Below are positions 47,898 to 55,155 of a stretch of DNA of 64,000 bases, in pieces. Numbering within the stretch: position 1 is the stretch's first letter; the number at the start of each line of letters is the position of its first letter. Under the pieces are notes generated by a model. The model was not told the origin of the DNA and did no database searches. It saw only the letters and a list, made by a program, of their open reading frames with translations. The stretch covers positions 517,501-581,500 of the forward strand of contig CP131057.1 of NCBI GenBank assembly GCA_030657355.1, read 5' to 3'. The stretch comes from Radicibacter daui (GTDB lineage Bacteria > Pseudomonadota > Alphaproteobacteria > Radicibacterales > Radicibacteraceae). A program made the translations under genes and the position numbers.

Positions 47898-48000
47898 CGT
47901 TTTTCGATCCTGAAGGGAAGTTCAAAACAAGAGGGTGTCCCGGTTGATAGGCCGTTTGGCGCAGCGGGTCTTCCCCAATTTGCTACAGTCTCGCCAGCCG

Positions 48001-48026
48001 GGAGCCAATGGCTGTGCCCTTGCGTT
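48001..48026 (+). promoter_or_regulatory. Possible general-stress (EcfG-type) sigma promoter
   Basis: GGAGC, 17 bases, then CGTT resembles the alphaproteobacterial EcfG consensus (GGAAC, 16-17 bases, CGTT) with one mismatch, about 55 bases before the small-protein start. This is a weak match and could be chance. Confidence 0.25.
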
Positions 48027-48083
48027 TTGTTCATGGGAGGCCCGCCACCCCGGCAGGCCAGACGGCTGTCAAGGGAGTCCCCC

Positions 48084-48248
48084 ATGAACGCACAAACCAA
48101 ACCCCGCCCGTCTCCGCCCCCCAAGGGCACGAAAAAACCGGTAACGGACAAGGAAAAGCGCCGCCACGACGAAGAACAGCTGGACGAGGCGCTGGAAGAG
48201 AGTTTTCCGGCCAGCGACCCGCTGCCGGTCACACCCGGCCAGAAGTGA
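48084..48248 (+). CDS. Small conserved hydrophilic protein with ESFPASDP signature
   Basis: The 54-residue product is Pro/Lys-rich at the start, then strongly charged, and ends LDEALEESFPASDPLPVTPG followed by QK. The E-E-S-F-P-A-S-D-P signature recurs in many small alphaproteobacterial proteins of unknown function, which supports the gene despite its size. AGGGAG lies eight bases before the ATG, and an intrinsic terminator follows 12 bases after the stop. It is probably cytosolic and disordered. A stress role is a guess from the weak upstream promoter match. Confidence 0.8.
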   Translation: MNAQTKPRPSPPPKGTKKPVTDKEKRRHDEEQLDEALEESFPASDPLPVTPGQK

Positions 48249-48260
48249 GGCCGGACAACA

Positions 48261-48292
48261 AAAAAGGGCAGCCCCGGCGAGGCTGCCCTTTT
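48261..48292. terminator. Bidirectional intrinsic terminator
   Basis: AAAAGGGCAGCC pairs with GGCTGCCCTTTT around a short GC-rich loop, giving a T run on both strands. It lies between the small-protein gene and the convergent BASS transporter gene. Confidence 0.9.
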
Positions 48293-48318
48293 GAGAGTAC
48301 CTGCTAACCACGCAGCGG

Positions 48319-49242
48319 TCAGACCGAACGGCGGAACCAGCTGGCCAGCAGCGCGCCGCTGATATTGTGCCACACGCTGAAAATGGCGCTCGGCACCGCC
48401 GCGAGCGGCGAGAAGTGGGCGGCGGCAAGCGCGGCACCAAGGCCGCTGTTCTGCATGCCGACCTCAATGGCAATCGCCTTGCGCTTGGCAAGCGTCATGC
48501 CCGTTGCCCGCGCGGCGAAATAGCCGATCAGGTAACCGAGCGCATTGTGCAGCACCACGACGCCCAGGATGAGCAGGCCGGATTCCGCAATCTTCGGCTG
48601 GTTGGCCGCCACCACTGCGGAGACGATAAGCACGATGCCGGTAACGGAGACGAGCGGCATCAGCGGCTCGGCCGTCTTGACCATGGTCGGCAGCAGCTTG
48701 CGCACGATGAGGCCGAGGGCGAGCGGCAGCAGCACGACTTGCACGATGCTCTTGAACATCGCCAGTGCATCAACCGGCAGGTACTTGCTGGCAAAGGCCA
48801 GCACCAGCAGCGGCGTCACCACCGGGGCAAGCAGCGTGGTCACGCTGGTAACAGTCACGGAGAGTGCGGTATCGCCCTTGGAGAAATAGGTCATCACATT
48901 GCTGGAGGTGCCGCCCGGGCAGCAGCCGACCAGGATGACGCCGGCGGCCACTTCGCTCGACATCGGAATGATGAGCGTGAGGGCAAACGCCAGCAGCGGC
49001 ATGATGACGAACTGGGCGACGACGCCGATGGCTACATCCTTCGGCCGCGTCAGCACCTCGCGGAAATCCGACGCCGTCAGCGTCAGGCCCATGCCGAACA
49101 TGACAATGGAAAGCAGCGTGACAATCCACGGCGCGAGCTGCTTGAAGGTCGCCGGCATGAAGTAGCCGAGCACGGCAAACACCAGCACCCAGACCGCAAA
49201 AGTGCGGCCGATGAACTGGGAAAAACGAACAACCGCATTCAC
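48319..49242 (-). CDS. Bile acid:sodium symporter (BASS) family transporter
   Basis: The product of about 307 residues has nine to ten membrane helices. The family core is visible in LLSIVMFGMGLTLTASDFREVL, GVILVGCCPGGTSSNVMTYFSKGD and GMQNSGLGAALAAAHF, which hold the sodium-binding crossover. Bacterial members carry pantoate, pyruvate-like acids or other organic anions rather than bile acids. I start at the GTG at 49242 because GGAG lies at the right distance; a TTG at 49257 is also in frame. It is transcribed alone, towards the shared terminator. Confidence 0.92.
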   Translation of the reverse strand: MNAVVRFSQFIGRTFAVWVLVFAVLGYFMPATFKQLAPWIVTLLSIVMFGMGLTLTASDFREVLTRPKDVAIGVVAQFVIMPLLAFALTLIIPMSSEVAAGVILVGCCPGGTSSNVMTYFSKGDTALSVTVTSVTTLLAPVVTPLLVLAFASKYLPVDALAMFKSIVQVVLLPLALGLIVRKLLPTMVKTAEPLMPLVSVTGIVLIVSAVVAANQPKIAESGLLILGVVVLHNALGYLIGYFAARATGMTLAKRKAIAIEVGMQNSGLGAALAAAHFSPLAAVPSAIFSVWHNISGALLASWFRRSV

Positions 49243-49555
49243 GGGAGGCAACTCCAAAACAAATCCGGACCAGACGGGAAACCGGCTTTTAGGACACTAA
49301 CCACCACCCGGCAACACATTCCTGTAATTTAAGTTCACACCGATGGGCGTGGGCGGAATTTAAGAAAACAACTCGATCTTATTTTCACTCAAAACAGCAG
49401 GCAATTCCTGCCGGAATCACCATGTCCAAGTTGTCAACTCTGCGTCACCGCCACCCTTGACCGCAGGGGCATTGCGCTCTATTCCAACCCCCGGGTGTCC
49501 TGTGCGACAACAAGGGCGGTGCAGCCTGCCCAACCAGCCAGAAGGACGGCTTCTC

Positions 49556-50182
49556 TTGGATCTCAGCCTTTATATGCCGCAACTGATTGCCTTCCTGCAG
49601 GTGGTCGTTATCGATCTCGTGCTTGCCGGCGATAATGCTGTGGTGGTCGGCATGGCGGCTGCCGGCCTGCCCAAGGACCAGCGCCTGAAGGCGGTTGGCA
49701 TCGGCATTGCCGTTGCCACCATCGCCCGTATCGTCTTCGCCCTCGCCGCGACCCAGCTTTTGCAAATTCTCGGCCTGCTGCTGGCCGGCGGGTTGCTGCT
49801 GCTCTGGGTTGCCTGGAAGATGTGGCAGGAAATCCGCGCCAGTGTCGGCGACGAGGGCGAGGAAGGGGCAGAAGGGGGCGAGGCCGCGCCGCGCAAGACC
49901 TTCCGCCAGGCAGTGCTGCAGATCGTCATCGCCGACCTTTCCATGTCGCTCGACAATGTGCTGGCCGTGGCCGGTGCAGCGCGCGAGCATTATGTCGTGC
50001 TGGTCATCGGCCTCGTGCTGTCGGTAAGCCTTATGGGCGTGGCAGCCCAGATCATCGCCGGCTTCATCAACAAGCATCGCTGGGCCGTCTATATCGGGTT
50101 CGGTGTGGTGCTCTATGTGGCCCTCAAGATGTGTTACGAGGGCGCGATGGAAGTGGCCCAGGCCACCGGCGTAACCGGATAA
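49556..50182 (+). CDS. TerC/YjbE-family integral membrane protein
   Basis: The product of about 208 residues has six to seven membrane helices with the TerC/YjbE hallmarks VVVIDLVLAGDNAVVVGMAA and the symmetric IVIADLSMSLDNVLAVAGAA; the Asp/Asn pairs bind cations. A charged central loop (GDEGEEGAEGGE) separates the halves. Relatives export manganese or affect metal loading of exported proteins. I start at the TTG at 49556 behind AGAAGGA; the first ATG is six codons later (49574). The 298-base upstream gap contains no manganese riboswitch that I can recognise. Confidence 0.88.
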   Translation: MDLSLYMPQLIAFLQVVVIDLVLAGDNAVVVGMAAAGLPKDQRLKAVGIGIAVATIARIVFALAATQLLQILGLLLAGGLLLLWVAWKMWQEIRASVGDEGEEGAEGGEAAPRKTFRQAVLQIVIADLSMSLDNVLAVAGAAREHYVVLVIGLVLSVSLMGVAAQIIAGFINKHRWAVYIGFGVVLYVALKMCYEGAMEVAQATGVTG

Positions 50183-50299
50183 GCAACCACCCTTCCCTGT
50201 CTGAACGGGGTGGCGGCAACGCAGAAGGCCTTGCCGCCCCGTCCAGAACCGCAGCCCTGCCCTGCACTTCCCGCTATGCCAGCCCCCCTTGCTGAACAT

Positions 50300-50315
50300 C
50301 CTACCTTCTGGTAGG
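50300..50315. promoter_or_regulatory. Palindromic operator, site 1 (tetR-type gene autoregulation)
   Basis: CCTACC-TTCT-GGTAGG is a perfect 6+6 palindrome ending ten bases before the TetR-family start codon. Its 14-base core CTACCTTCTGGTAG recurs exactly at 54031-54044, and related sites lie at 51044 and 53901. Confidence 0.85.
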
Positions 50316-50324
50316 CAGGTTTTT

Positions 50325-50966
50325 ATGCAGACCGTCCAGACAGAAAAAGACCCGCTTCACCTCATCTCCGGCACAGCGGGCCGGATCCTCGACAGCGCAC
50401 AATCGCTCATCCGCGACCGTGGCTATAACGGCTTCAGCTATGCCGACATTGCCGACGTCATCGGCATCCGCAAGGCGAGCATCCACCACCACTTCCCGTC
50501 CAAGACCCAGCTCGGCGAGGCGGTTGTGGCGCGTTACCGGGCAGACGTGGCCCGCGCCATGGCCCAGCTCGATGCCGGGCTGCCAACCGCGCGGGAGCGC
50601 ATCGTCGCGCTGATCAACTACTGGTCAACCTGCATCCGCGACCGCAGCGCCCCTTTCTGTGTCTGCGTCCAGCTGGCTGCCGAATTGCCGGCCTTGCCGG
50701 AGGTGATTGCCGGCGAGGTTCGCCTGCATTTCCGCACCATCACCGACTGGGTCGCCCATACGCTGAAAGCCGGCCAGCGCGACGGTTCCCTCAAGCTGGA
50801 CCGACCTGCCGCTGACGAAGCAGACTGTTTCATCGCCGCCCTCCATGGCGCTCTCATCAGCGCCCGCGCCCTTGGCACCTCACCCGCCGCCGGAGAAAAG
50901 GACGATGCCGGGGCCCGGACTTTCACCTCCATCACCGGAGAGCAACTGAGGCGACTTTCGCCCTGA
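50325..50966 (+). CDS. TetR/AcrR family transcriptional regulator
   Basis: The product of about 213 residues has the TetR helix-turn-helix at residues 38-58 (SYADIADVIGIRKASIHHHF), and the C-terminal ligand domain contains three clustered cysteines, C103, C112 and C114 (FCVCVQLAAEL). The cysteines suggest sensing of electrophiles or oxidants, though they may be structural. I start at the ATG at 50325, just after the operator; a longer frame would include the operator. The same palindrome lies before the MAPEG gene and before the oxidoreductase operon, which defines a local regulon. Confidence 0.93.
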   Translation: MQTVQTEKDPLHLISGTAGRILDSAQSLIRDRGYNGFSYADIADVIGIRKASIHHHFPSKTQLGEAVVARYRADVARAMAQLDAGLPTARERIVALINYWSTCIRDRSAPFCVCVQLAAELPALPEVIAGEVRLHFRTITDWVAHTLKAGQRDGSLKLDRPAADEADCFIAALHGALISARALGTSPAAGEKDDAGARTFTSITGEQLRRLSP

Positions 50967-51043
50967 ACCTCTCCTGAAAGCACCGTTTTCAAGCCTTCTC
51001 CGGCGGCATGCCCGCGCCTGAAAGGCTCTCCTTTAGCGGGCTA

Positions 51044-51059
51044 ACTACCAACTAGTAGA
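51044..51059. promoter_or_regulatory. Palindromic operator, site 2 (MAPEG gene)
   Basis: A-CTACC-AACT-AGTAG-A is a slightly degenerate copy of the TetR-type operator, ending 14 bases before the MAPEG start and overlapping its ribosome site. It best matches the reverse complement of site 3 at 53901-53916. Confidence 0.75.
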
Positions 51060-51073
51060 AAGGCACTCCAATC

Positions 51074-51466
51074 ATGACTGTCGAACTCACCGTACTCAGC
51101 CTGCTCGCCCTCGGCTGTCTCGTTCTGCCGCTGGTCTATTCACCGCTCTATTCAAAACAGGTGGGCAACGCCGGCCTGATGAGTAACCGCGACGATATCC
51201 CGGCTCCCACCGGCGCTGCCGGGCGCGGCCTGCGTGCCCATCGCAATCTCATCGAAAATCTGGTGCCCTTTGCCGTGGCCGTGCTGGTTGCCCACACTCT
51301 GGGCATCAGCAATGGCGTTACAACTGCCGGCGCCTGGCTCTTCCTTGCCGCCCGGCTGGTGCATGCCATCACCTACATCGCCGGCATCAAGGTGGTTCGC
51401 ACCCTGTCCTGGTTCGCCGGCGTGATTGGCACGCTGCTCATCCTGTCGCAGATCTTCTTTGCCTGA
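51074..51466 (+). CDS. MAPEG family membrane protein
   Basis: The 130-residue protein has four predicted membrane helices (LTVLSLLALGCLVLPLVYSP; LVPFAVAVLVAHTLGIS; AGAWLFLAARLVHAITYIAG; FAGVIGTLLILSQIFFA) and the MAPEG motif with Arg and Asn in GRGLRAHRNLIENL. Eukaryotic relatives conjugate glutathione or make eicosanoids; bacterial functions are mostly unknown but often linked to detoxification. The gene lies downstream of the TetR-type gene and has its own copy of the operator, so it is likely derepressed together with the oxidoreductase operon. Confidence 0.92.
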   Translation: MTVELTVLSLLALGCLVLPLVYSPLYSKQVGNAGLMSNRDDIPAPTGAAGRGLRAHRNLIENLVPFAVAVLVAHTLGISNGVTTAGAWLFLAARLVHAITYIAGIKVVRTLSWFAGVIGTLLILSQIFFA

Positions 51467-51472
51467 AGCGCC

Positions 51473-51512
51473 AGCATTACGGCGGCCCTCGAAAGGAGGC
51501 CGCCGTAATGCT
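51473..51512. terminator. Long perfect hairpin between convergent MAPEG and oxidoreductase genes
   Basis: AGCATTACGGCGGCC (51473-51487) and GGCCGCCGTAATGCT (51498-51512) form a perfect 15-base stem with a 10-base loop. There is only a weak T run, but its position seven bases after the MAPEG stop and before the convergent stop suggests a bidirectional terminator. Confidence 0.75.
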
Positions 51513-51523
51513 GCTTTCAGGCG

Positions 51524-52291
51524 TCAGATCCCCGCATACCACTGATATCCCCGGTCTTCCCAATAACCGCCTTTGCCGCCCCACAACCGGCCGAAGCCGT
51601 CGGCGATCTCGATCCGCATCAGATATTTCGCCTGCTTGTATCCGAGCTGCCGCTCCACCCGCAGGCGCAGCGGCGCCCCGTGCCCGACAGTCAGATCGGC
51701 GTTGTTCATGGCATAGGCGAGGATCGTTTGCGGGTGGAAGGCATCGACCAGATCGATGCTCTCATAATATCGCCCGCTGCCATCGAAGCTCTGCTCGAGC
51801 TCGTCCGCACAATAAAAGATGGCATAACGTGCCCCCGGCTTCAGGCCGGCAGCCGTCAGCAGCAATCCCAGCGGCACACCCGTCCATTTTCCGATCGCAC
51901 TCCAGCCCTCGACACAGTCATGCCGGGTAATCTGGGTCCGGGCGGGAAGTTTCTTCAGATCCGCCAGCGACAGCTCCATCGGCCTGTCGACAAGGCCATC
52001 GATCCTGAGCCGCCAGTCGGCGAAATTCCCCTCGGCCAGCCGCGCATAATCTTCACTCTCTGGCCGGCTGGTGCCGTTGACCCGAAAGGTCGGGGAGATA
52101 TCTTTTTCGCCAAACTCCCGCGCCAGTGCGCCGCGCCCCAGCAGCAGGCGCTGTGCCGACAGGGTGAGTTTCCCGGCACCGGTCAGCGCCACCCGGCTTA
52201 CCAGATCGGCGTTCAGGGCGAACGCTGCTGCGCCGGCGCCAAGCGCGCCGCCAGCAAGCAGCAGCCGCCGCGAGAAGGGTTTTTCCGTCAT
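51524..52291 (-). CDS. Tat-exported molybdopterin-dependent oxidoreductase (sulfite-oxidase fold)
   Basis: The 255-residue protein has a twin-arginine signal (FSRRLLLAGGALGAGAAAF) and the sulfite-oxidase-type molybdenum-binding domain, with the metal-ligating cysteine C126 in RHDCVEGWSAIGKWTGVPL. HGAPLRLRVERQLGYKQAKY is the conserved cofactor-binding end. It lacks the dimerisation and cytochrome domains of true sulfite oxidases, like YedY/MsrP. It should fold with cofactor in the cytoplasm and act in the periplasm. The ATG at 52291 overlaps the stop of the cytochrome b gene by four bases, so that membrane protein is probably its electron partner. Confidence 0.93.
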   Translation of the reverse strand: MTEKPFSRRLLLAGGALGAGAAAFALNADLVSRVALTGAGKLTLSAQRLLLGRGALAREFGEKDISPTFRVNGTSRPESEDYARLAEGNFADWRLRIDGLVDRPMELSLADLKKLPARTQITRHDCVEGWSAIGKWTGVPLGLLLTAAGLKPGARYAIFYCADELEQSFDGSGRYYESIDLVDAFHPQTILAYAMNNADLTVGHGAPLRLRVERQLGYKQAKYLMRIEIADGFGRLWGGKGGYWEDRGYQWYAGI

Positions 52292-53142
52292 GATCTGGGC
52301 TCGCGATAGCGGATGGCATACTGCCCGGTGACCATCGAGCGCAGATTGTTCCACGGCCCTGACAGGACGACCATCGCCACATGCACGAAGACAAACAGCG
52401 CCAGCAGGGAGGCCGTCACGAAATGGATTGTGCGTGCCGACTGGCGGCCGCCGAAAAGATCGACGAGCCAGGGGAGCGCCGCATCCATTCCCGGCGACAT
52501 CGTAAGGCCGGTCAGCAGCATCGCCGGCAGCATCAGGAAGATGACGATCAGATAGGTCAGCTTTTGCAGCGCGTTATAGTGGCGGGCGGCATCACCCTCG
52601 GGAAATCTGAGCCGCGCGTGATCGGCAATTTCCCGGGCCAGATGCCTCAGCGAGAATTGCCCGCGTACCGGGGCCAGATTTCGCCGGAAATGCCCGCTGA
52701 GAAAGCTGCTGGAGAGATAGACGAGGCCGTTGAGGACGAAGAACCAGGCAAAGAGGAAATGCCATCCGCGCCCTGCCCCCAGATCCTGGTAGGACGGCAG
52801 GGTTATCCATGCCGGAAAAGCCCGGACGGTCGGCTCACCGTCGCTCCGCGAGACCCCGAGCACACCGGTGGTCGAAAGCTCCGCTTCGCCCGCGCGGATA
52901 AAACCGCTGAGGCCGCTTTCAGTCTCTCTGGCACCAATTGTCAAAACAGCGGGATCGCCGTCGGCGCCATACTGGCCCCAGTAGAGTTCCGGATGAGCGT
53001 TGAAAATCTGCAACCCGCTCATCAGCAGCAGCAAAAGATTAACCGCATTCAGCCAGTGCGTTATGCGCGTGACGAGGGAATGGCGCCGGACAAGCACTGT
53101 CCGGCTTTGCAGGGTGCGGTCCCTGCCGGCCTTGTCTGTCAT
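52288..53142 (-). CDS. Cytochrome b561-type membrane subunit
   Basis: The product of about 284 residues has four main membrane helices with histidines suited to bind two hemes: HSLVTRITHWLNAVNLLLLL, RGWHFLFAWFFVLNG, HYNALQKLTYLIVIFLML and RTIHFVTASLLALFVFVHVA. It resembles the b-subunits of hydrogenases and formate dehydrogenases. It should pass electrons between quinone and the periplasmic molybdoenzyme encoded next. A periplasmic loop follows helix 1 (HPELYWGQYGADGDP). I start at the ATG at 53142 behind GGAGG; a longer frame lacks a site. Confidence 0.93.
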   Translation of the reverse strand: MTDKAGRDRTLQSRTVLVRRHSLVTRITHWLNAVNLLLLLMSGLQIFNAHPELYWGQYGADGDPAVLTIGARETESGLSGFIRAGEAELSTTGVLGVSRSDGEPTVRAFPAWITLPSYQDLGAGRGWHFLFAWFFVLNGLVYLSSSFLSGHFRRNLAPVRGQFSLRHLAREIADHARLRFPEGDAARHYNALQKLTYLIVIFLMLPAMLLTGLTMSPGMDAALPWLVDLFGGRQSARTIHFVTASLLALFVFVHVAMVVLSGPWNNLRSMVTGQYAIRYREPRS

Positions 53143-53254
53143 CTTCAGCCTCCAGATTGCCTGCCGGCAAGGGCCGGCGAAAGAAAGCCGCCGCCAGCCG
53201 GCAAGGTGCACCGGGGACTGGTGCACTCAGGCCGGCCGGCGAGCGGCGTCAGGC

Positions 53255-53890
53255 TCACATCGGCGGGACAACACCATTGGTGCCGACGACCACGCGCCCG
53301 GAAGTCAGCGGGCCGTTGCCCTCCTGCGTGGCGGGGATGAAGACGATCGCGCCGGGAACGAGGTCAGCCGGCGTTGCCGGGGCAAGGGTCACCACCGGGG
53401 CCCCTTCCGGAACCGTTATGGTCTTTTCCTGCCCGTGATAGGTCACGGTCAGAGATTGGCCATCAATGCCCTTCACCGCATTGGCGACAGTGGCATTGGT
53501 CATGTTGCTTTTGGGTTTGAGGTCCCAGGCAAAACTGCCTTCCCCCGCGCCCTTGAGGGCCGGCGGGAAAATCAGCACTTCCAGCGCCCCGTCACCGCCG
53601 GCTTCCTTTGGCAACGACGCGATACCGACATAGTCGCCCGGCTTGATGTCACTCACGCTGGCCCTGGCAACACTGGAGATTTGCCAGCCCTTGGAAAGGG
53701 CCACATCCACCACAGCGCCCTCACGGGATTTTACCTTCAGCACATCGTCGCTGAAACCGACGACTGTGCCCCGGACATTATGGTGTTCAACGGTCGCGGC
53801 CATTGCCGTCGGCGCAGCAACGCTGATTGCGGCAGGAAGGCCCAAAGCGGCGGCGACAACGAACAGGGAAGAAAGCTTGCGAAGCATCAT
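53255..53890 (-). CDS. Exported protein with tandem DUF5666-like beta domains
   Basis: The 211-residue protein has a Sec signal peptide (MMLRKLSSLFVVAAALGLPA, cleavage near AMA). Two similar small beta-barrel-like modules follow: residues about 38-110 (VRGTVVGFSDDVLKVKSREG, IKPGDYVGIASL) and 135-205 (VKGIDGQSLTVTYHGQEKTI, LVPGAIVFIPAT). The fold resembles DUF5666 or OB-like domains; the function is unknown. It is the first gene of the oxidoreductase operon, 112 bases before the cytochrome gene, with two operator sites upstream. It may assist or bind the periplasmic molybdoenzyme. Confidence 0.78.
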   Translation of the reverse strand: MMLRKLSSLFVVAAALGLPAAISVAAPTAMAATVEHHNVRGTVVGFSDDVLKVKSREGAVVDVALSKGWQISSVARASVSDIKPGDYVGIASLPKEAGGDGALEVLIFPPALKGAGEGSFAWDLKPKSNMTNATVANAVKGIDGQSLTVTYHGQEKTITVPEGAPVVTLAPATPADLVPGAIVFIPATQEGNGPLTSGRVVVGTNGVVPPM

Positions 53891-53900
53891 CGAATTTCTA

Positions 53901-53916
53901 CCTACTAGTTGATAGG
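53901..53916. promoter_or_regulatory. Palindromic operator, site 3 (oxidoreductase operon, proximal)
   Basis: CCTACT-AGTT-GATAGG lies ten bases upstream of the minus-strand start at 53890, the same distance as site 1 from its gene. Its reverse complement is close to site 2. Confidence 0.75.
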
Positions 53917-54029
53917 ATTCTGGGGAAAGTTTCTGGCAAAGTTACGCCTTGCAATCAGCCAGTCTTGACCTTGGACCTTATCGCCTCGCAGCCACCTTCA
54001 AATTGAAGCATCGCGACGACCGCTAAATG

Positions 54030-54045
54030 GCTACCTTCTGGTAGG
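54030..54045. promoter_or_regulatory. Palindromic operator, site 4 (oxidoreductase operon, distal)
   Basis: G-CTACC-TTCT-GGTAG-G shares an identical 14-base core with site 1. It lies about 140 bases upstream of the minus-strand operon start and 40 bases after the LysR gene stop, so it probably gives a second binding site for the oxidoreductase operon. Confidence 0.82.
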
Positions 54046-54085
54046 TAGCCCGTCAAGGCAGGGCAAACCGCCCACTATGAGCAGG

Positions 54086-54985
54086 TTAACACCCGGCAAT
54101 TTCCTGCACGAAATCGAGAAAAGCCCGAACCTTCGCCGGCGGCAGGTGCCGGGAAGGATGATAGGCATAAAGCGGATACCGCTCATCGGCCCAGTCTGTC
54201 AGCACCGGCACCAGACGGCCATCCGCAAGCCAGGGCCCGAGCCCGAGGGCAAAGCTCTGGAAAATCCCCTGGCCCGCCACGCAGACAGCGATGGCTGTCG
54301 ATGGGTCATCCATTACGACCCTCCCGGCAATCTTCACCTCCGTCCGCTCACTGCCGCGATGAAATTCCCAGTTGAACGGCCGCCCCGTTGTCGGGTCCCG
54401 GAACAGCAGCGCCTCATGATGCATGAGGTCCTGCGGCGCGCGCGGTACACCATAACGGGCAAGATAATCCGGTGAAGCACAGGTAATGACCGGCGTCTCC
54501 AGCAGCTTGCGGGTAATGAGGGAGGCGACTTCCGGCGGGCCGAAACGCACTGCCACATCCACCCCGCTCATCATCTCTTCCCGATAGTTGCTGACGGTCA
54601 GGTCAAGCTCCAGCAACGGGTAGCGCCCCATCAATTTCGGCAGATGCGGCGCCAGCACCATGCGGGCAAACCAGGGATCAATGGAAACCCGAAGCCGCCC
54701 GCTCACCAGCGCCGCGGCCCCGGCCGCATCGGCCGCCGCCTCCTCCAGACCGGCCAGCAAGGGCACGATCTGCGCATGAAACCGCCGCCCTTCTTCCGTC
54801 AGGGCCACGCTGCGCGGCGTGCGGTCAAAAAGCCTGACTCCCATACGCGCCTCCAGCCGCGCAATCGCCCGGCTGACCCCGGAAGGTGTCAGCCCCAGCA
54901 TCTCGCCCGCCCGCGCAAAATTGCCAGCCTCGGCCACAGCGGCAACCACCCCTGCGCCCGTCAGCAGCCGCGTATCGAAGCTCAT
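54086..54985 (-). CDS. LysR family transcriptional regulator
   Basis: The 299-residue protein has an N-terminal helix-turn-helix (VVAAVAEAGNFARAGEMLGLTPSGVSRAIARLE) and a LysR effector-binding domain with typical VRFGPPEVASLITRKLLETPVI. GGAGG precedes the ATG. It diverges from an NAD(P)-binding NmrA-like gene, and the interval holds a perfect 10+10 inverted repeat. Small-molecule effector unknown. This close group of LysR regulators often controls the divergent oxidoreductase-type gene. Confidence 0.94.
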   Translation of the reverse strand: MSFDTRLLTGAGVVAAVAEAGNFARAGEMLGLTPSGVSRAIARLEARMGVRLFDRTPRSVALTEEGRRFHAQIVPLLAGLEEAAADAAGAAALVSGRLRVSIDPWFARMVLAPHLPKLMGRYPLLELDLTVSNYREEMMSGVDVAVRFGPPEVASLITRKLLETPVITCASPDYLARYGVPRAPQDLMHHEALLFRDPTTGRPFNWEFHRGSERTEVKIAGRVVMDDPSTAIAVCVAGQGIFQSFALGLGPWLADGRLVPVLTDWADERYPLYAYHPSRHLPPAKVRAFLDFVQEIAGC

Positions 54986-55047
54986 CGCCGTCCTCCCCCA
55001 GCTCTCGCCGCCCCCCCAGCATCTTAGCAGTGATTTCCAGTCACTCT

Positions 55048-55079
55048 TATGATGATTTTAATGAGCCTCAATCATCATA
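55048..55079. promoter_or_regulatory. Perfect inverted repeat between divergent LysR and NmrA-like genes
   Basis: TATGATGATT (55048-55057) and AATCATCATA (55070-55079) form a perfect 10-base dyad with a 12-base spacer, centred between the two start codons. The dyad with T and A ends is the shape of a LysR binding site. Confidence 0.8.
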
Positions 55080-55155
55080 CCCCGTGGCGTAATTCTGGGC
55101 ATGCCGCCCCTTCGGCGACGCCCCTTGATCCCTGCCCCTTAAGGAAAGAAGCGCC

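Noticed and set aside
49258-49555. Manganese (yybP-ykoY) riboswitch before the TerC/YjbE-family gene
   Set aside because: This riboswitch class often precedes such genes, but the conserved GGGGAGUA-type core and paired loops are not recognisable here; only a small GCAGG/CCTGC hairpin (49402-49416) is seen.
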